DNA of 64,000 nt from Aquila chrysaetos chrysaetos (lineage: Eukaryota; Chordata; Aves; Accipitriformes; Accipitridae), in assembly GCF_900496995.4 (NCBI RefSeq), contig NC_044030.1, positions 1,240,001-1,304,000 on the forward strand. Direction: 5' to 3'. Below the pieces are notes generated by a model. The model was not told the DNA's origin. It made no database searches and saw only the letters and a program-made list of their open reading frames with translations. Shown here piece after piece: positions 1 through 11,800 of this stretch. Position 1 is the stretch's first letter. Every line of letters starts with the position of its first letter. Made by a program: the position numbers and the translations under genes.

Positions 1-509
1 TCTGCCGCCTGCCCCGCTGCGCGATGGAGCTCGGCTTGGCCTCGGCGCCCGGCGGCGGCGGGCGGCGGGAGGCGCTGGCGGCGCTGGGCATCGTGGAGGC
101 GGCCAACAGCGCCCTCAACCCCTACGCCTGCCTGCTCCTCCACGGCCGCCGCCGTCGCCGGGGCCCCTGCGGGACCGGGACGGCGACGACCGCCGCCGCC
201 TGCTGCTGCCCCCGCCGCCCCCGACGGTCGGGGCCGACGCGGGGCCGCCCTCCGCCGCCCGCTCCGCCGCCGCCGCCGCCGCGCCCGCACCCCGAGCACC
301 GCCGGCACCCCGAGCACCGCCGGCACCCCGGGCGCCCCCGGCACCCCGAGCCCCGTAGGCACACCGAGAACCGCCGGCACCCCGAGCACACCCGGCGTCC
401 CGAGCGCCCCCGGCACCCCGAGCCCCGTAGGCACCCCGAGAACCGCCGGCACCCGCGGCTCCCCCGGCGTCCCGTCGCCCGCAGCAGCCGCGCCCGGGGT
501 GTGCGTTAG
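1..509 (+). CDS. GPR150: GPR150-like orphan GPCR, 3' end (partial, cut by window start)
   Basis: The reading frame is open from base 3 to the TAG at 507-509. It begins inside a receptor and reads through an arginine/glycine-rich loop into a seventh transmembrane helix with ANSALNPYACLLLH, followed by five arginines, as expected at the start of helix 8. ALNPY marks a class A GPCR. The symbol rests on this motif plus position next to ARSK and SKIC3, the neighbours of GPR150 in other vertebrates, where it is an intronless orphan receptor. After helix 8 the tail is low-complexity and from base 288 is made of HPEHRR-type repeats. The canonical NPxxY tyrosine is replaced: the motif reads NPYAC. Transmembrane helices 1-6 lie to the left of the window. 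The gene is tail-to-tail with ARSK. Another class A receptor cannot be excluded, and a frame error in the GC-rich tail is possible. Confidence 0.68.
   Translation, partial: CRLPRCAMELGLASAPGGGGRREALAALGIVEAANSALNPYACLLLHGRRRRRGPCGTGTATTAAACCCPRRPRRSGPTRGRPPPPAPPPPPPRPHPEHRRHPEHRRHPGRPRHPEPRRHTENRRHPEHTRRPERPRHPEPRRHPENRRHPRLPRRPVARSSRARGVR
288..467 (+). repeat. 18-bp minisatellite coding the GPCR tail, with 72-bp higher-order period
   Basis: Ten consecutive units of exactly 18 bp, consensus CACCCCGAGCACCGCCGG, run from 288 to 467. Units 3-6 and 7-10 correspond pairwise (units 4 and 8 are identical), giving a 72-bp higher-order repeat. Because 18 is divisible by three, each unit adds six residues of HPEHRR type without shifting the frame. 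Confidence 0.9.
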
Positions 510-533
510 CGCGGTGACGGCGCGGTGAGGGCG

Positions 534-560
534 CGGCGGCGGCGGCGGCGGCGGCGGCGG
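534..560 (+). repeat. (CGG)9 trinucleotide tract in the GPR150 3' UTR
   Basis: Nine uninterrupted CGG triplets begin 25 bp after the stop codon of the upstream receptor gene. A short GGGAC triplication follows at 585-599. The tract is G-rich on the plus strand. Confidence 0.9.
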
Positions 561-584
561 AGGCTCCGGTCCCGAGAAGGGGAT

Positions 585-599
585 GGGACGGGACGGGAC
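585..599 (+). repeat. GGGAC x3 pentanucleotide repeat
   Basis: Three perfect GGGAC units are flanked by related GGGAT and GGGGC units, in the G-rich stretch after the receptor stop codon. Confidence 0.8.
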
Positions 600-887
600 G
601 GGGCTGGGCGCTGGGAAGCGTTTGGGCGGCCGCACGACGGTGCCCGCGGTCCTTCACCTTGGCGCAGCACCTGGGGGATTGTCTTTCCTTGTTTTGTTTC
701 TGCTCTTTTCGGTGTGCTCTCGTGTCAAACACGCTTACGGAGGAGCGGGCAGTAGCGGCGGGATGTCCGTTGCTATGCAAGCTGCCCGAACGTTGTTCCC
801 GTTCAGAGCCCGACTGACTTGTCATCCTTACAAAGCCTTACGAGTATTTCGGTCGTACTTTGTGGCTTTCGTGACACCTCGTTCAGA

Positions 888-893
888 AATAAA
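888..893 (+). terminator. Candidate polyadenylation signal of GPR150 (AATAAA)
   Basis: This is the first AATAAA on the plus strand downstream of the receptor stop codon, about 380 bp away, where GC content has already dropped. No transcript evidence is visible. Confidence 0.35.
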
Positions 894-910
894 ATCGCTC
901 AGTCCAAGAA

Positions 911-3900
911 ACTTCTCTTTTTGTCGTTGCTGTTGCTGTTTAAATCCAGCTGGAAAAGTATGCATGTGACCATTTCATTTCAGGCAGGCTGGTGCGTACT
1001 TCTTGCGTTAGTTAACTAATCGGCTGTACAGACGGAGCAGGGGGCTGCAACAGGCACACTGCGATGGGATGTACATGTATAAAATGCATCCCTGCTTGTG
1101 GCAAAAGTCCTCTCAAATGCTGGGGGTTTTTGTCTAAAACACAGCATGTTTCAAGGCAGAGCGATGAAGACTCTCACTGCTCTGAGATGTACCCATTTAG
1201 CTCCAGTTTTATTCATAAGATTTCCATTACACCCACTTCACCAGCCGAATATTCTTTGTCACGTTGACACTACAAATTAAGCCAAACCTACATCTTCCTG
1301 CAATACGAGAGCCTTAGTTCTGTAGGGCTGGGCACGAATGATGTGCAGCATTCATAGCTGGTAGCATATACGTATCGATACCCTCAATATGTTGATGATA
1401 GCTCACATGTATGAAAACGATGATTGACAAACCAGAGCAGGAAACAGCGAGAGCTCTGCATCTGCAGATGGGAGCCGTGTTAGATGCCGTCGTCTGACCC
1501 AGGAGACACCTCACTGATACCTGACGGAGCCTGCACCCCCACATCTGGTTGCCGCGGTAGAATCCCAGTCCGACTGATGCCCTCGAGGAGCCCGAGACGC
1601 TTTAACACAAACTGAAGTGTGTTTATGCTGTGATTGCGTGAAGCTGTTTCTCCCCCAGAGACCCTGGCTGTACTTTCTGTGCAGGTACTACCAGCATGGG
1701 GAGCAGCGTGGCCGTCTCTGCAGGTTTCAGTGGCTGCGTAGCATTTTTAAGGGTGACTTCTGTGTTCAGAGGAAGCTGCCAAGTGGGGCTTTTCAGTTCT
1801 TACAGTCTGCAGCGGCGTGCGTGCATTTGGGCTCTCCCTAACGCTGCTCACACGGGGAATGAAGGTCAGTTCAGGGCAAGGCTCCTACTTGTACAGCGTC
1901 TCGCTGGCTCTTCAGCAGGGCTTTTCCTTGCTTATTCTGGGTGACAGATCAGCACTGGTTCAGTGACACAGGACCTGAGGCTCGTTATATCCTTGCTCTC
2001 TATCTGGCTTTCACCAACCTATCCAATAATCTTCCAATTTATTTTTTTTCTCCACGTCTCACTCTTTTCTACGGGCGTCGCATCGTGTATCAAAACTGTC
2101 TCTCAGTGGGTGCTCCTGTTTTACCGGAGTTACTTGTAGAGGTACCAGATGCTGTCTGACAAGTAGCTGTAGCATCTCAATCTTAACAGGCTTCCTCCAA
2201 GGAACTGAGACTTTAAGATGACTTTTCTTAGAAGACATTGCTCCAAAACCAGTGACCTCGTGTGATGTTTTTACAGAACCCGATTACAATAATTCACATC
2301 TACTCATAATTACTGCTGCTGATGAAGAGTTATTATAAAGGTGAGTAAAGCTGAAACTGTGCTGTGTAAATGGGACTGAACTTTGTTCAGTAAGAAATAA
2401 ATAGTGGTGAAGCCTACATCACCACCCAGCACGCGGAAAGGAGCTGTAAAGAGCATCCCAGGGGCATTTGGCTCCCTGATCTACTGCAGGATCACACATA
2501 CCTTGGCCATTCTTGACAAATATTTTCAACTTATCTTTAATAAATTCCAGTGACAGAGTTGAGATAGGTTCTCTACTCAAGCTGTTTTAATGTTTAACCA
2601 TTTATTGTTCTTTTATCTCCAAATAGCTCATCAGAACAGCCCTGCGTGAAAAACAGACGTTTCTTTTTCTGCCCTCAGCGGCATTTGCCGTGCTCTTCTA
2701 TGAGCCGTATTCGTAGTTGAGGACTTGTCAAGGTTTCTCTGATGGCTGAAACAAACCTAATATGATTCACAAGTCACTTTTTATATTATTTTCCATCTGT
2801 TTACATCCTTCTTAAAACATAAAAGCCACAAAGTGGAGACAATATCCTGAGGATTCAGTAGTGTTAAGAATAAAATCATTGCCTCTTGTGTCTTTCATAC
2901 AACACTCCTTTCAATCACCCTTGAACATCGCTTGTTTCCTTCATCACCACATCATGCTGTTGATTCATACTCTGCTTCTGGCTCTCCAAAATCTCCTCCA
3001 GGTGTGTAGGGCTTTTTGTTCTGCAAAACTGCAAGTCCATTGTCCGCCATTTTAGTATTTTTCCCTCTCCCTTTTATTTCGACCTTTAACTAATCCATGA
3101 TGAAACTTACCTGATTGATTTCAGATCATTTTTCCAGCTCATGAAGACTACTTTAAATTTTAGCATATACTCAGAAGTGCTGATAGCTCTGCCAGGGTGC
3201 ATTTTCTCATGTTTCGTAAGGAAAAAGAGCCTACTCCTCCTCCATTCAAATTACTTACTAAAAAAGTACCAAACAGTACTACATCAAATTCTTGCAGACC
3301 TTACTTGATCAGCCTTCCCACTTTTTCATTTCTGGTGTCTACCACCGAGTTTGATTTTGTACCTAACGTACAGTAGTTTTACTAGACTCTATTTCCATAG
3401 CTGGTTTGAAATAAGATCAGATAGGCCACTGCCCAAGTGCATTCAAAGTCTGGATTTCCCCACTGATTTTTTCCTTAGTGACTAGGCTAGTTATGCTGAC
3501 AAAGGCAGCAGATGATTATTTTCATGTGATTCGTTGGCAAATTCGTAGTCTCTTACCTCTCCAGCGACCACAAGGACCTCGTATTTACAAAAATAATTCC
3601 CATTTTGGTTCATCAGGACAGTGGTACCTCTCCTGCCTTTGTAAGCACTTGAAGATAAGAAGGAAGGTTCAGAAGCTGATGAGGGCCAATGCCCTTGGTA
3701 GTCTCAGGTAAATCTCAAAAGGCCACATTGACCTGGCTACATCTAATAAACACCTTTGCACCTGCTGGCATTCCAGCCTGCCGCCTTCTCCCTTTCACTC
3801 CTCAGTGTCTCTTCAGTGTTAATACTGCGTAACTTGTTTCGCATGTTTGAAAACCAGATTTTTTTCTTTGTTAGCTGGACAACCTTGCATGTTGCAAACC

Positions 3901-6365
3901 TCATTTGATTTGTGTTACAATAATGCAGATGCATTAGCATAACTAAGATAGAGCAACTGAGTATGACCCCATTGTTAAATGTATCTGTTTTGGACTTAAA
4001 TTAGCTCAGTTCTGTACCAACACAGGTAGATTATTTATTGCAAACAGCGGCAGGAAGGCATTAGGCGGCTTTTGCCTTCTCTTTTTCTAACTTCAGAACA
4101 AAGGTTCACGCACAAATAAGTGACTTGCAAAAGTCAAAGTTCTGCTTTTAACAAACAAGTCAGTGTTTTCTTTTTAACTAGGCATTTTAGAAAGACCACA
4201 TACAAAAAGAAGTATTAGACTAGACATACTGACTTAGGATCTGATGACCATCTGCTACTGCTTAGCTCAATACGCCACAGAATCGCCTTCCAAGGGATTC
4301 CATAGGGTAGGGATGCCCTACCTCCTGACATTGTAACAACTCTGGTTTGCCAGCAGGCACATTCCTGGGGTTTCCTGCATTATCTGGAGACCTGCCCCCG
4401 TGCACTGGGCTTCTTTGGACAGCCTGTGATACAAGAAGTTGATGCAAGGAATGACAGTAAGAAGTCTGTTTTTCCAATTTGCCTTTCCATTTCACAGAGT
4501 ATCACGAACTGCACTTTAGTAAACCTAACACTTATGAAGAACTACATCTTAAAAGCTCGTGTCTTTAAAGGAAGCACTGTCCACAGAACTGACAAAATAC
4601 AGTCTTCCCTAGTAATTTCTTTAAACATTCAGTCATTAAAAAAAGCACACACATAAAACACATCCAGTTCACCGTAATTTTATTTTACTATATTCTGTAC
4701 TACGTACTACGTTCTGTCCAGACCTCTGGGAAGTGATCAATTTATTTATTCTTTTCCCTCCTGAATAAGCGTTCGTACAGATGTATTTATTCTCTTTACT
4801 TACACACCTCGTTTACATTACACAGCTGTGTTTTTTGTTTAAATAGTTTCATCACTATCTGAACTCCTTTTAGCAAGAATTATAATGACACATGCTACAG
4901 TGTTTGAAGTTTTTTTTTAATTATCAATTTGTTCCTTGCCTATCAAAAAAAAAAAAAAAGAAAAAGAAAAAGAAAAAATGCTACCACAGCAGTAAGTAGT
5001 AGAAGGTTAGCCTTCATGTTCTATGAACACAAAAATATAAAATAGCTAAAACATTCATAAGTATGTACCTAATTCTAGTGTGGTAAGTCGTTTACAAGAT
5101 GCGTGTGGAGGGCTTAGCCATCAGAAAATACATGTATTTTTCATGTTTATTTTTACTAGCTTACTGCTACTGCTGAGTATTCCATTACAGATTCCAGAAA
5201 GCATTTAGGTATGAAGTATAATGTCACCCTGAATTGTTACTATAGCAGCAACAACTGTGCCCAAGAATATGCAAACGTAAGTGCTGCTACAATTACGTTT
5301 TTCCTTAGGCAGAGGAGTTAACTAGCTAAATCTTACCTTCTTCCAAAACTGCATTGTTTTTTAATAACATGCCTGGAAAAAAGTGAAATAGTATTTTTCT
5401 GTTAATTTTCCCTGCAAGCTTCAATTGTATCTCCTCTGTACCTTTCATGTTCCAGTTCTCCACTCGTTGATGCACATTAAAACATTTACCTGAAGAATCT
5501 AACTGCATAATGGAGATTTATTCAGGCAGTTTTCATCTTCTGCTGTGCAAATCACACCATCACTTTTCAGAGAACTGCTCTGCCCCCAGGTTTGGTCAGA
5601 GGGGTTTGTTTTGATATTTTTTAATTTCCGACAGTGACCAGAGACTAGATTCCTCTTCAGTTCCACAGCTGTTCAATTAGTAGCCTATGCATATTATGAA
5701 ATTTTAAACAGCAAGGAGTAGTAAGTACCAGATCCAAAAGCAAGATTAGATCCAAAGAGATTAGAAGGCAGCTCTTGAAAAGATGGAGAGTCAATCATGC
5801 ATAAACCAGGAATGCTGACATAGTAAGTACATGAATAAACTGCATCTACGTTCAGACCAATACTAGCTGTTAACTTTTCAGATTATATTTTAAACTCTAT
5901 AGCTTCTCTAAGGTGGATGAATGTGTATTCACTGTAGACTTAAAACCCGTCTTGATAGAAAGTTGGCTCCAGCACATTCCATTGTAATTGGTATTCTTCT
6001 ACAGTAAATTTTATAATCCTTGCTTTAGTCTGTCCTTAGAAATGGAAATTCCCATTGAATTCTAATGCTTAGTACTCTGCATTTTTGCAACCAGCTAAAT
6101 ATTCCATACATGCAATTAGTACTTATGTACTAACCTTCCTATGTATGCTTAGGTGTTACAGAATTATAACATGTAAAAATCTAGATTTGTTGTGCTGGCT
6201 AGTTATATAAAATGCTTCCGGCTTTCTAACACAAAGCGGTGATTGTTCGGGCATCTTTGCTTTCAATAGCTTATATAAGACAATAATTCTAACACTTGAA
6301 ACACAGCATAATATTGCAAATGCAGAATGTTTTCATATCCTCAGTCATATGAAATCTAGGTTGTT
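911..6365. other. Intergenic region between GPR150 and ARSK
   Basis: About 5.5 kb of AT-rich sequence lies between two genes that converge on it. I see no exon with homology I recognise, no RNA gene and no intact mobile element. The only simple sequence of note is an A/G-rich tract near 4946-4978. The right part must contain the ARSK 3' UTR, since the stop codon is at 6371. Minus-strand AATAAA candidates (plus-strand TTTATT) occur at 6366-6371, 5517-5522 and 5146-5151, and I cannot tell which is used. Confidence 0.6.
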
Positions 6366-6370
6366 TTTAT

Positions 6371-6645
6371 TTACTTACTTTGACTAAGCCACTTCTTAAT
6401 TGCATTCTCGTATTTTTTCGGTTCCTTTAACCAGTCTTGATGCCACCTAAGGTTGGCAATAACATTTGAGTAATTCTGACCCAAACTTTGTTTCCAACTG
6501 ATAAACTGTCTTTTGTTATACTCCTGAACAGAAGAAGAAACCTTTGGGTAGTTTACTATAGAGCGGAGTATTTTGTCCAAGGAATGTACAATTACTGGGA
6601 ATTTTACTGCAACGTTTGTTAGCTCATCTGGATCGTCAGAAAGGT
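6371..6645 (-). CDS. ARSK: ARSK coding exon 8 (C-terminus, stop)
   Basis: The exon is 275 nt including the TAA at 6373-6371. It encodes DLSDDPDELTNVAVKFP to NVIANLRWHQDWLKEPKKYE and ends KKWLSQSK. The intron before it is only 85 bp. An AATAAA begins at the last base of the stop codon. Confidence 0.96.
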
Positions 6646-8854
6646 CTGGAACAAACAAAAAGTCAGTTAAGAGCCAATTTGCATTTAATTAAATTAATGA
6701 GTCAGTTAGGACATAAAAGTTGTAACATACCAAACAGCTGTGGAAGTACTGAATGGCCATCTGAGTATGTGATATATTTCCACTTGTCAGTTCGAAGCAT
6801 GTACGTGGAAGCATTCACATTGCATCCGTGGAACTCACTCAACACCCATGAGGGCCGAGGCCCTCTGGGTGACAGTTCGTTTTCAGCCTTTCCACGTAGC
6901 AGCGGTATAAGAGAATATCCACTGAGGTTCTGGGGGACAGGAATTCTTGCTATATCTAGGCAAAGATATACAAAGTCAAAATGCTACTGCAGTTACTGTT
7001 AGCATCAGTAGGCTAAAAAAAGCCTAATGTAATGCTACAGGTTATCTGAACATAAATGCTATTACAATAATAAAACTTGCATTACTAATTATTCTCCATC
7101 TAGAACACAGGAACCCCAAAATATGCAAATAATAATAAAAAAAATCCTTAAGAAACTTTCCAAGGTCAGCTGCTCACCATCTTGATCAGAAGCAGTGCCA
7201 GCTATGTCTAAGTCAATCTTTAACAGATGTTAAAACCAATCGCGACAGCCTCCAGTGATGGGTGGCGTGCTTTTGCTTTTTTTAATCATGGTTTTATAAC
7301 CCTTCCCTTCTGCTCTGACCACCTCAGGCAAGAGGAAGAGATTGTCATAGCAAGAAAGGACCCTAAAAGCTCCATATCCAACATGGTCTAACCATTCGTT
7401 TCTTTGATCATAATGGTGCTAAGGTCCTACCTAGAATTCTTTATCACTGGATAACACAACACTTTACAAAAGGTCGCCATTATGGTTATCACCTATAACT
7501 GGTGGGGAAACGGAGGAACAGAGCCACTTGCTTCTCTGGAGATAAAGATGGTATCAGAGGTGGTATCAATACAGCGCACATATAGAAAACACTGGATGAC
7601 TCTGTAGCCTACTAGACGGCCCCTAGAAGATGCTGTAACTTGAATAAGCTCCTCAGTATCAACTTACATCACAAGTGTCTCTAGCTCCCAAAGATCAGGT
7701 CACTATTAAGCAGCTGCAAAGATCTCTCAGAGACATTCTGAAAAACATAGTTGAGAATCCCAAAGATGTTACCTAAACTTCAGCTTGCCCTAAAAACAGG
7801 GTATGACAGTACTGCTATTTTTAATCACCCTACTGAACGTAGCATATAGTCATTCAAAATTCAACACTTTGCATTTCACAGAGCACCGTGGTAGTATTTT
7901 ATCTTGTGTTCTACACCAAGTGGTGATACTCAGTGCATGCAGATTGCCCACAGGTGACTTTTTCCTTCATTGGCGTGTATCTTGCTTTTTCTCCTCTGGT
8001 TCTACAGCATATACACCTGTCATTAATCTGTAGTTCTTCCTCTAGTAAATAAAAAGGCCAGCATTTGACTAAGCACTAGTAAGACCTGTAACATGTAAAC
8101 CCAGTAGCTTTCAGTGTGTGGGCTAAAAACTTGAACAAATACATACTACGTTTGAACAAAAGAAAAAGGGATATAGGCCTTCCTCTTCTGTCATTGTAAA
8201 CTGGTAATGCTATTAATTGCAGTAACTGCATTCTCCACATGCAAAGAATGCTCCAGGCTGGCACCTTCAGTAGCTCCTGCTTTTCCAACAGAGATCCAAA
8301 GATACTTCCATACAGACCGACAAAGCCAGTGCTGTCGGGAGGAAAGGTTATGCTACATCCTGTTAAAAAAATGGAAGAGCTGTTGCACTCCTGGCTGAGT
8401 TATCTGTTATCACACAGATTCTTCTGGAATCAAAACATCTGTACCACACTCGCTATAGGGTGCACCTAATCTCAAAGTCAGTAAAGGAGGAAGTACTGAG
8501 CAAAGCATTTGGATGGCGTCTTAAAGAAAGATTATTGCCCTGAGACAACACAAAGCAAAGGGATTACATTTATCACGAAAAAGGAGTTGAAATCTGTTTC
8601 CTCACTAGTCAGCAGCAGCATGCAGCCTGAAGAGATAGTAGATGACAGAGATGATTCTTCATGCTTTCACATTCATCTTGATGTATGTGCCTTTTTTGAC
8701 ATTCAGATTACAGGAAAGGGGAACTGCCAGAACAGAAGGAAAGGACTTACAAACTCAAAGTTCTGGGAAGAAAAAAAAGGAGGAAAAGAACAAGAAGGAA
8801 GGATGTTAAACCACCTGACCAATTACGTTATTTGGGGAAAAGGCACAAAGAAGG

Positions 8855-8888
<34 letters not shown>

Positions 8889-11800
8889 ATATTTTTAACT
8901 CTTTACATATGATACCACAACTTATATAAGAACCATACCTAATACAGATTACTTTACATATATAAAAGATTTGATATCAGAATTTGGAAGAGAAAGCTAC
9001 TCAGATTATATCCTATTTTCAACTGGATAACTGGTTCAAAAGTTTTGAGAAGTGACAGGCAAATAAATACCTTCTGTTCCATTTTTAGAAAATCAACTTA
9101 ATACAGGAAAGGATTTTTCACTGGCATTTACTGCTAGAAGTACAGTTTTATCTACCGCTCCACGTTCTGTCAGGCAACTGCAGCATACACGTGACACTTC
9201 TTGAAGAGCAAACTTTGCAGACTACCTTGAAAAGGACATTTTTCTGATCGGTAGCCTAAAAGATCCCAGATGAAGCCTCGAACAGTGGTGCCACCTAAGG
9301 TTTAGTTCCAGTGAGATTCATCTCTTGGATGATTTATCAGAGGTAACTACTCAAAAATTCACTCTTAAAAGTAATTTCCATCTGTGTGTAAGTGATTTGA
9401 TGTCAGTCCTTTTTATTTGATTGTCTGCCCCATAATGAATATTTGCATATCCAACAAGGTAAGAACGGACACCCTTTATCGTATCTTATTATGTTTCCCC
9501 AGATCAATTGTATATTTCCTATACAAAGTCTTTTTCACATTTTTTCCATGTGACCCTTCATAAAGGACATTCCTTTGGTAAGCTAATGAACCTGCTATGC
9601 TTTCAGGTTTTATCTCATCTCTGGATGCATTTACACTGTTAGGTATGAAGGCTAGCAGGGATTACTCATATCTAAAACACATCTGATTGGTTTTTATCAC
9701 CTTTTTTTTTTTAATAACAAATACTCCTACATATAATCATTCATTGTAATTGTGTTGATGACAGAAACAGTAGTAAGGAACATCAACAGCTCCTTTATTT
9801 ATTTTTTACATCCATTTTTTGCATTTTGTATTAAGTCCGTGCGTATGTTCCACAGATAAATTGTTGTCTCCTGTTGTGTTAATACATTGCCTCACAAAGT
9901 GGAGACATAATACAAATGCATCATAATAGTAACTGGGAAAAAAAAATTTCATTTGAAATTACTGAACTCACCAAGCATAGTAGGATATATATCCACAAGA
10001 GATACCACATTTGGTATTTGCTGCTGTTCTTTTATGCCTGGCCCCAAAACTAAAAGAGGAACATGGGAACTTCCTTCATACATGCTCATTTTATAGAACT
10101 GCCGGTGTTCCATAGCAAGTTCTCCATGATCTGCAGTGAATATAACGATTGTTTTTTTAAGAAGCCCAGTATCTCTCAAAGCTGAAATAATCTCACCTGC
10201 AACAAGAAAAAGATACTGAAAAGGCTATGTTCACAATATTCCTTCCAACTTCTGTACCTGCAAAGCAGCATGCAAACCCTGAGGAACTGTAGTCAGAGGG
10301 TTGGAAATTCCTCTCTCTGCTACAGAAGGCAGAGGCCAAAGCTTTCAGCCCAGAATAACATACAGTCGTCAATGAGTTGCAGGGGTCTGCCTCCCAATGA
10401 AGTGTGGAGGGCAATGAACAACAACCATAAAAATTTCAAAAGGCAAGGATGCACCACAGGACAAGCTGCATTTTTGCTGTCGTCACTTTTGTTTAATTTC
10501 TAGTATAACTAATAATAGTTATTTCAAAAGCAGTAAAATAGGTCAGCAGAAGTCCTGACATTAGATTTAGGGTGACGGACTCTTGACATTACCCACCTTA
10601 TGCATACTCAGTGGAAATTTCTCCTTCCTTTGCCTACGTCCCCACAGAAGCCTCTTGCACTGACATTTGTGCAGCGAAGACAGGGCCAAAATCAATGAAT
10701 TTGGTAATTAAGCAAAGCACTTACACATCTTTAATGTTAAAACAGAAAGATGATTCTTGCTTAAACAGACTAGTTAAAAACTTAAAATATGTTAACAAAT
10801 TAAACCTCAGTGCAGTTACTTTGCAATACCTTCACTCCCTAAAACTGTCAGGCTCCCATTGATCTCTTTTTGTTCACAAAATGTGGAAGAGTAATTCTGT
10901 GTCTTTTAAATTACTTTATCATTCTAACATTGCTAAGAAGATTAGCTTATTTATTCCTGAATTTCATACTAGAATGCAAGGAAATTCTTGTTCTTTTATG
11001 GTCACTTTTCAAATTAAGAAATAAAATACTGTAAATGAAGACCAATTTGCATTATAATTTTTATGTATGTAGACCTTACTGCAAACTAGGAAGAATTCTG
11101 AATGCCTAGTTATTTCTTTTTTTTCTTCTTAACTTTCAGTAATATGCTGCTGAGGAAGACTTCAAAGGTAATCTTATTGTTTAGTCTATGTATAATAACT
11201 GACATCCAGTCTATGCATTTGAAATCAATTTCCAAGGAAACTGCTTATGCCCTAAAGTTTATCTCTCCTTCCAGCTCTGCTTTGCTGGTCTGTCCCCTTC
11301 ACAAATGTTTCCATTATTTCAGTTAGTACTTAATCAAAGAATATTTATTTCCTCTTGTACATGGGTCAAGCAACGTTTTGCTGCAGTTACTGGGCTTTTG
11401 CACAGTCTTTTGACTGGTAGTTGTGATTACTTTTCAGAGTGCTCTGAATTCACCTTGCAATAGCCTTAAAAGCTATCCAATTATTTACAACATCCATGTG
11501 ACTTACTCCCAGATCTGAACTGTGGTTTGTTTTTTTTTTCCAGAGGACCAGCCCCAACAGCATTTTCTTAAAAGTATCAGAACAAGAAAACCCACTGTAT
11601 AATGAAACATTACCTACCCAGCATGGCATCTGTCTCTGCACACATAGCATAATAAAATGCTCTAATATTTCTCACTTCTTGCTTTGTAAACTCTCCTGTG
11701 CAATTCTTCGTGTAAGATGAGTAATAGTCTATTGGATGCATCTCTGAAAGAGAAGACCACTTGGGAATTTTAATAGCTTCGTAAGTTACCTAAAAGTAAG

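Larger units (their letters stand above)
6646..9971 (-). other. ARSK introns 7 and 6 (with exon 7 between)
   Basis: Intron 7 is 6646-6730 and intron 6 is 6956-9971. Intron 6 is AT-rich and contains a 31-A run at 8855-8885, preceded by a purine-rich stretch. I see no coding exon, RNA gene or recognisable transposon in it. Confidence 0.6.

Noticed and set aside
115-825. 236-codon minus-strand frame rich in Gly/Ala
   Set aside because: It is the reverse complement of the GPCR tail minisatellite and the GC-rich 3' UTR. It is low-complexity with no domain.
2311-2365. C/D-box snoRNA-like TGATGA...CTGA spacing
   Set aside because: Boxes are imperfect and too close together, there is no terminal stem, and it is not in a host intron.
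8509-8898. 129-codon frame ending in poly-lysine
   Set aside because: The lysine run is only the A tract. The upstream part matches nothing I recognise and has no splice or promoter context.
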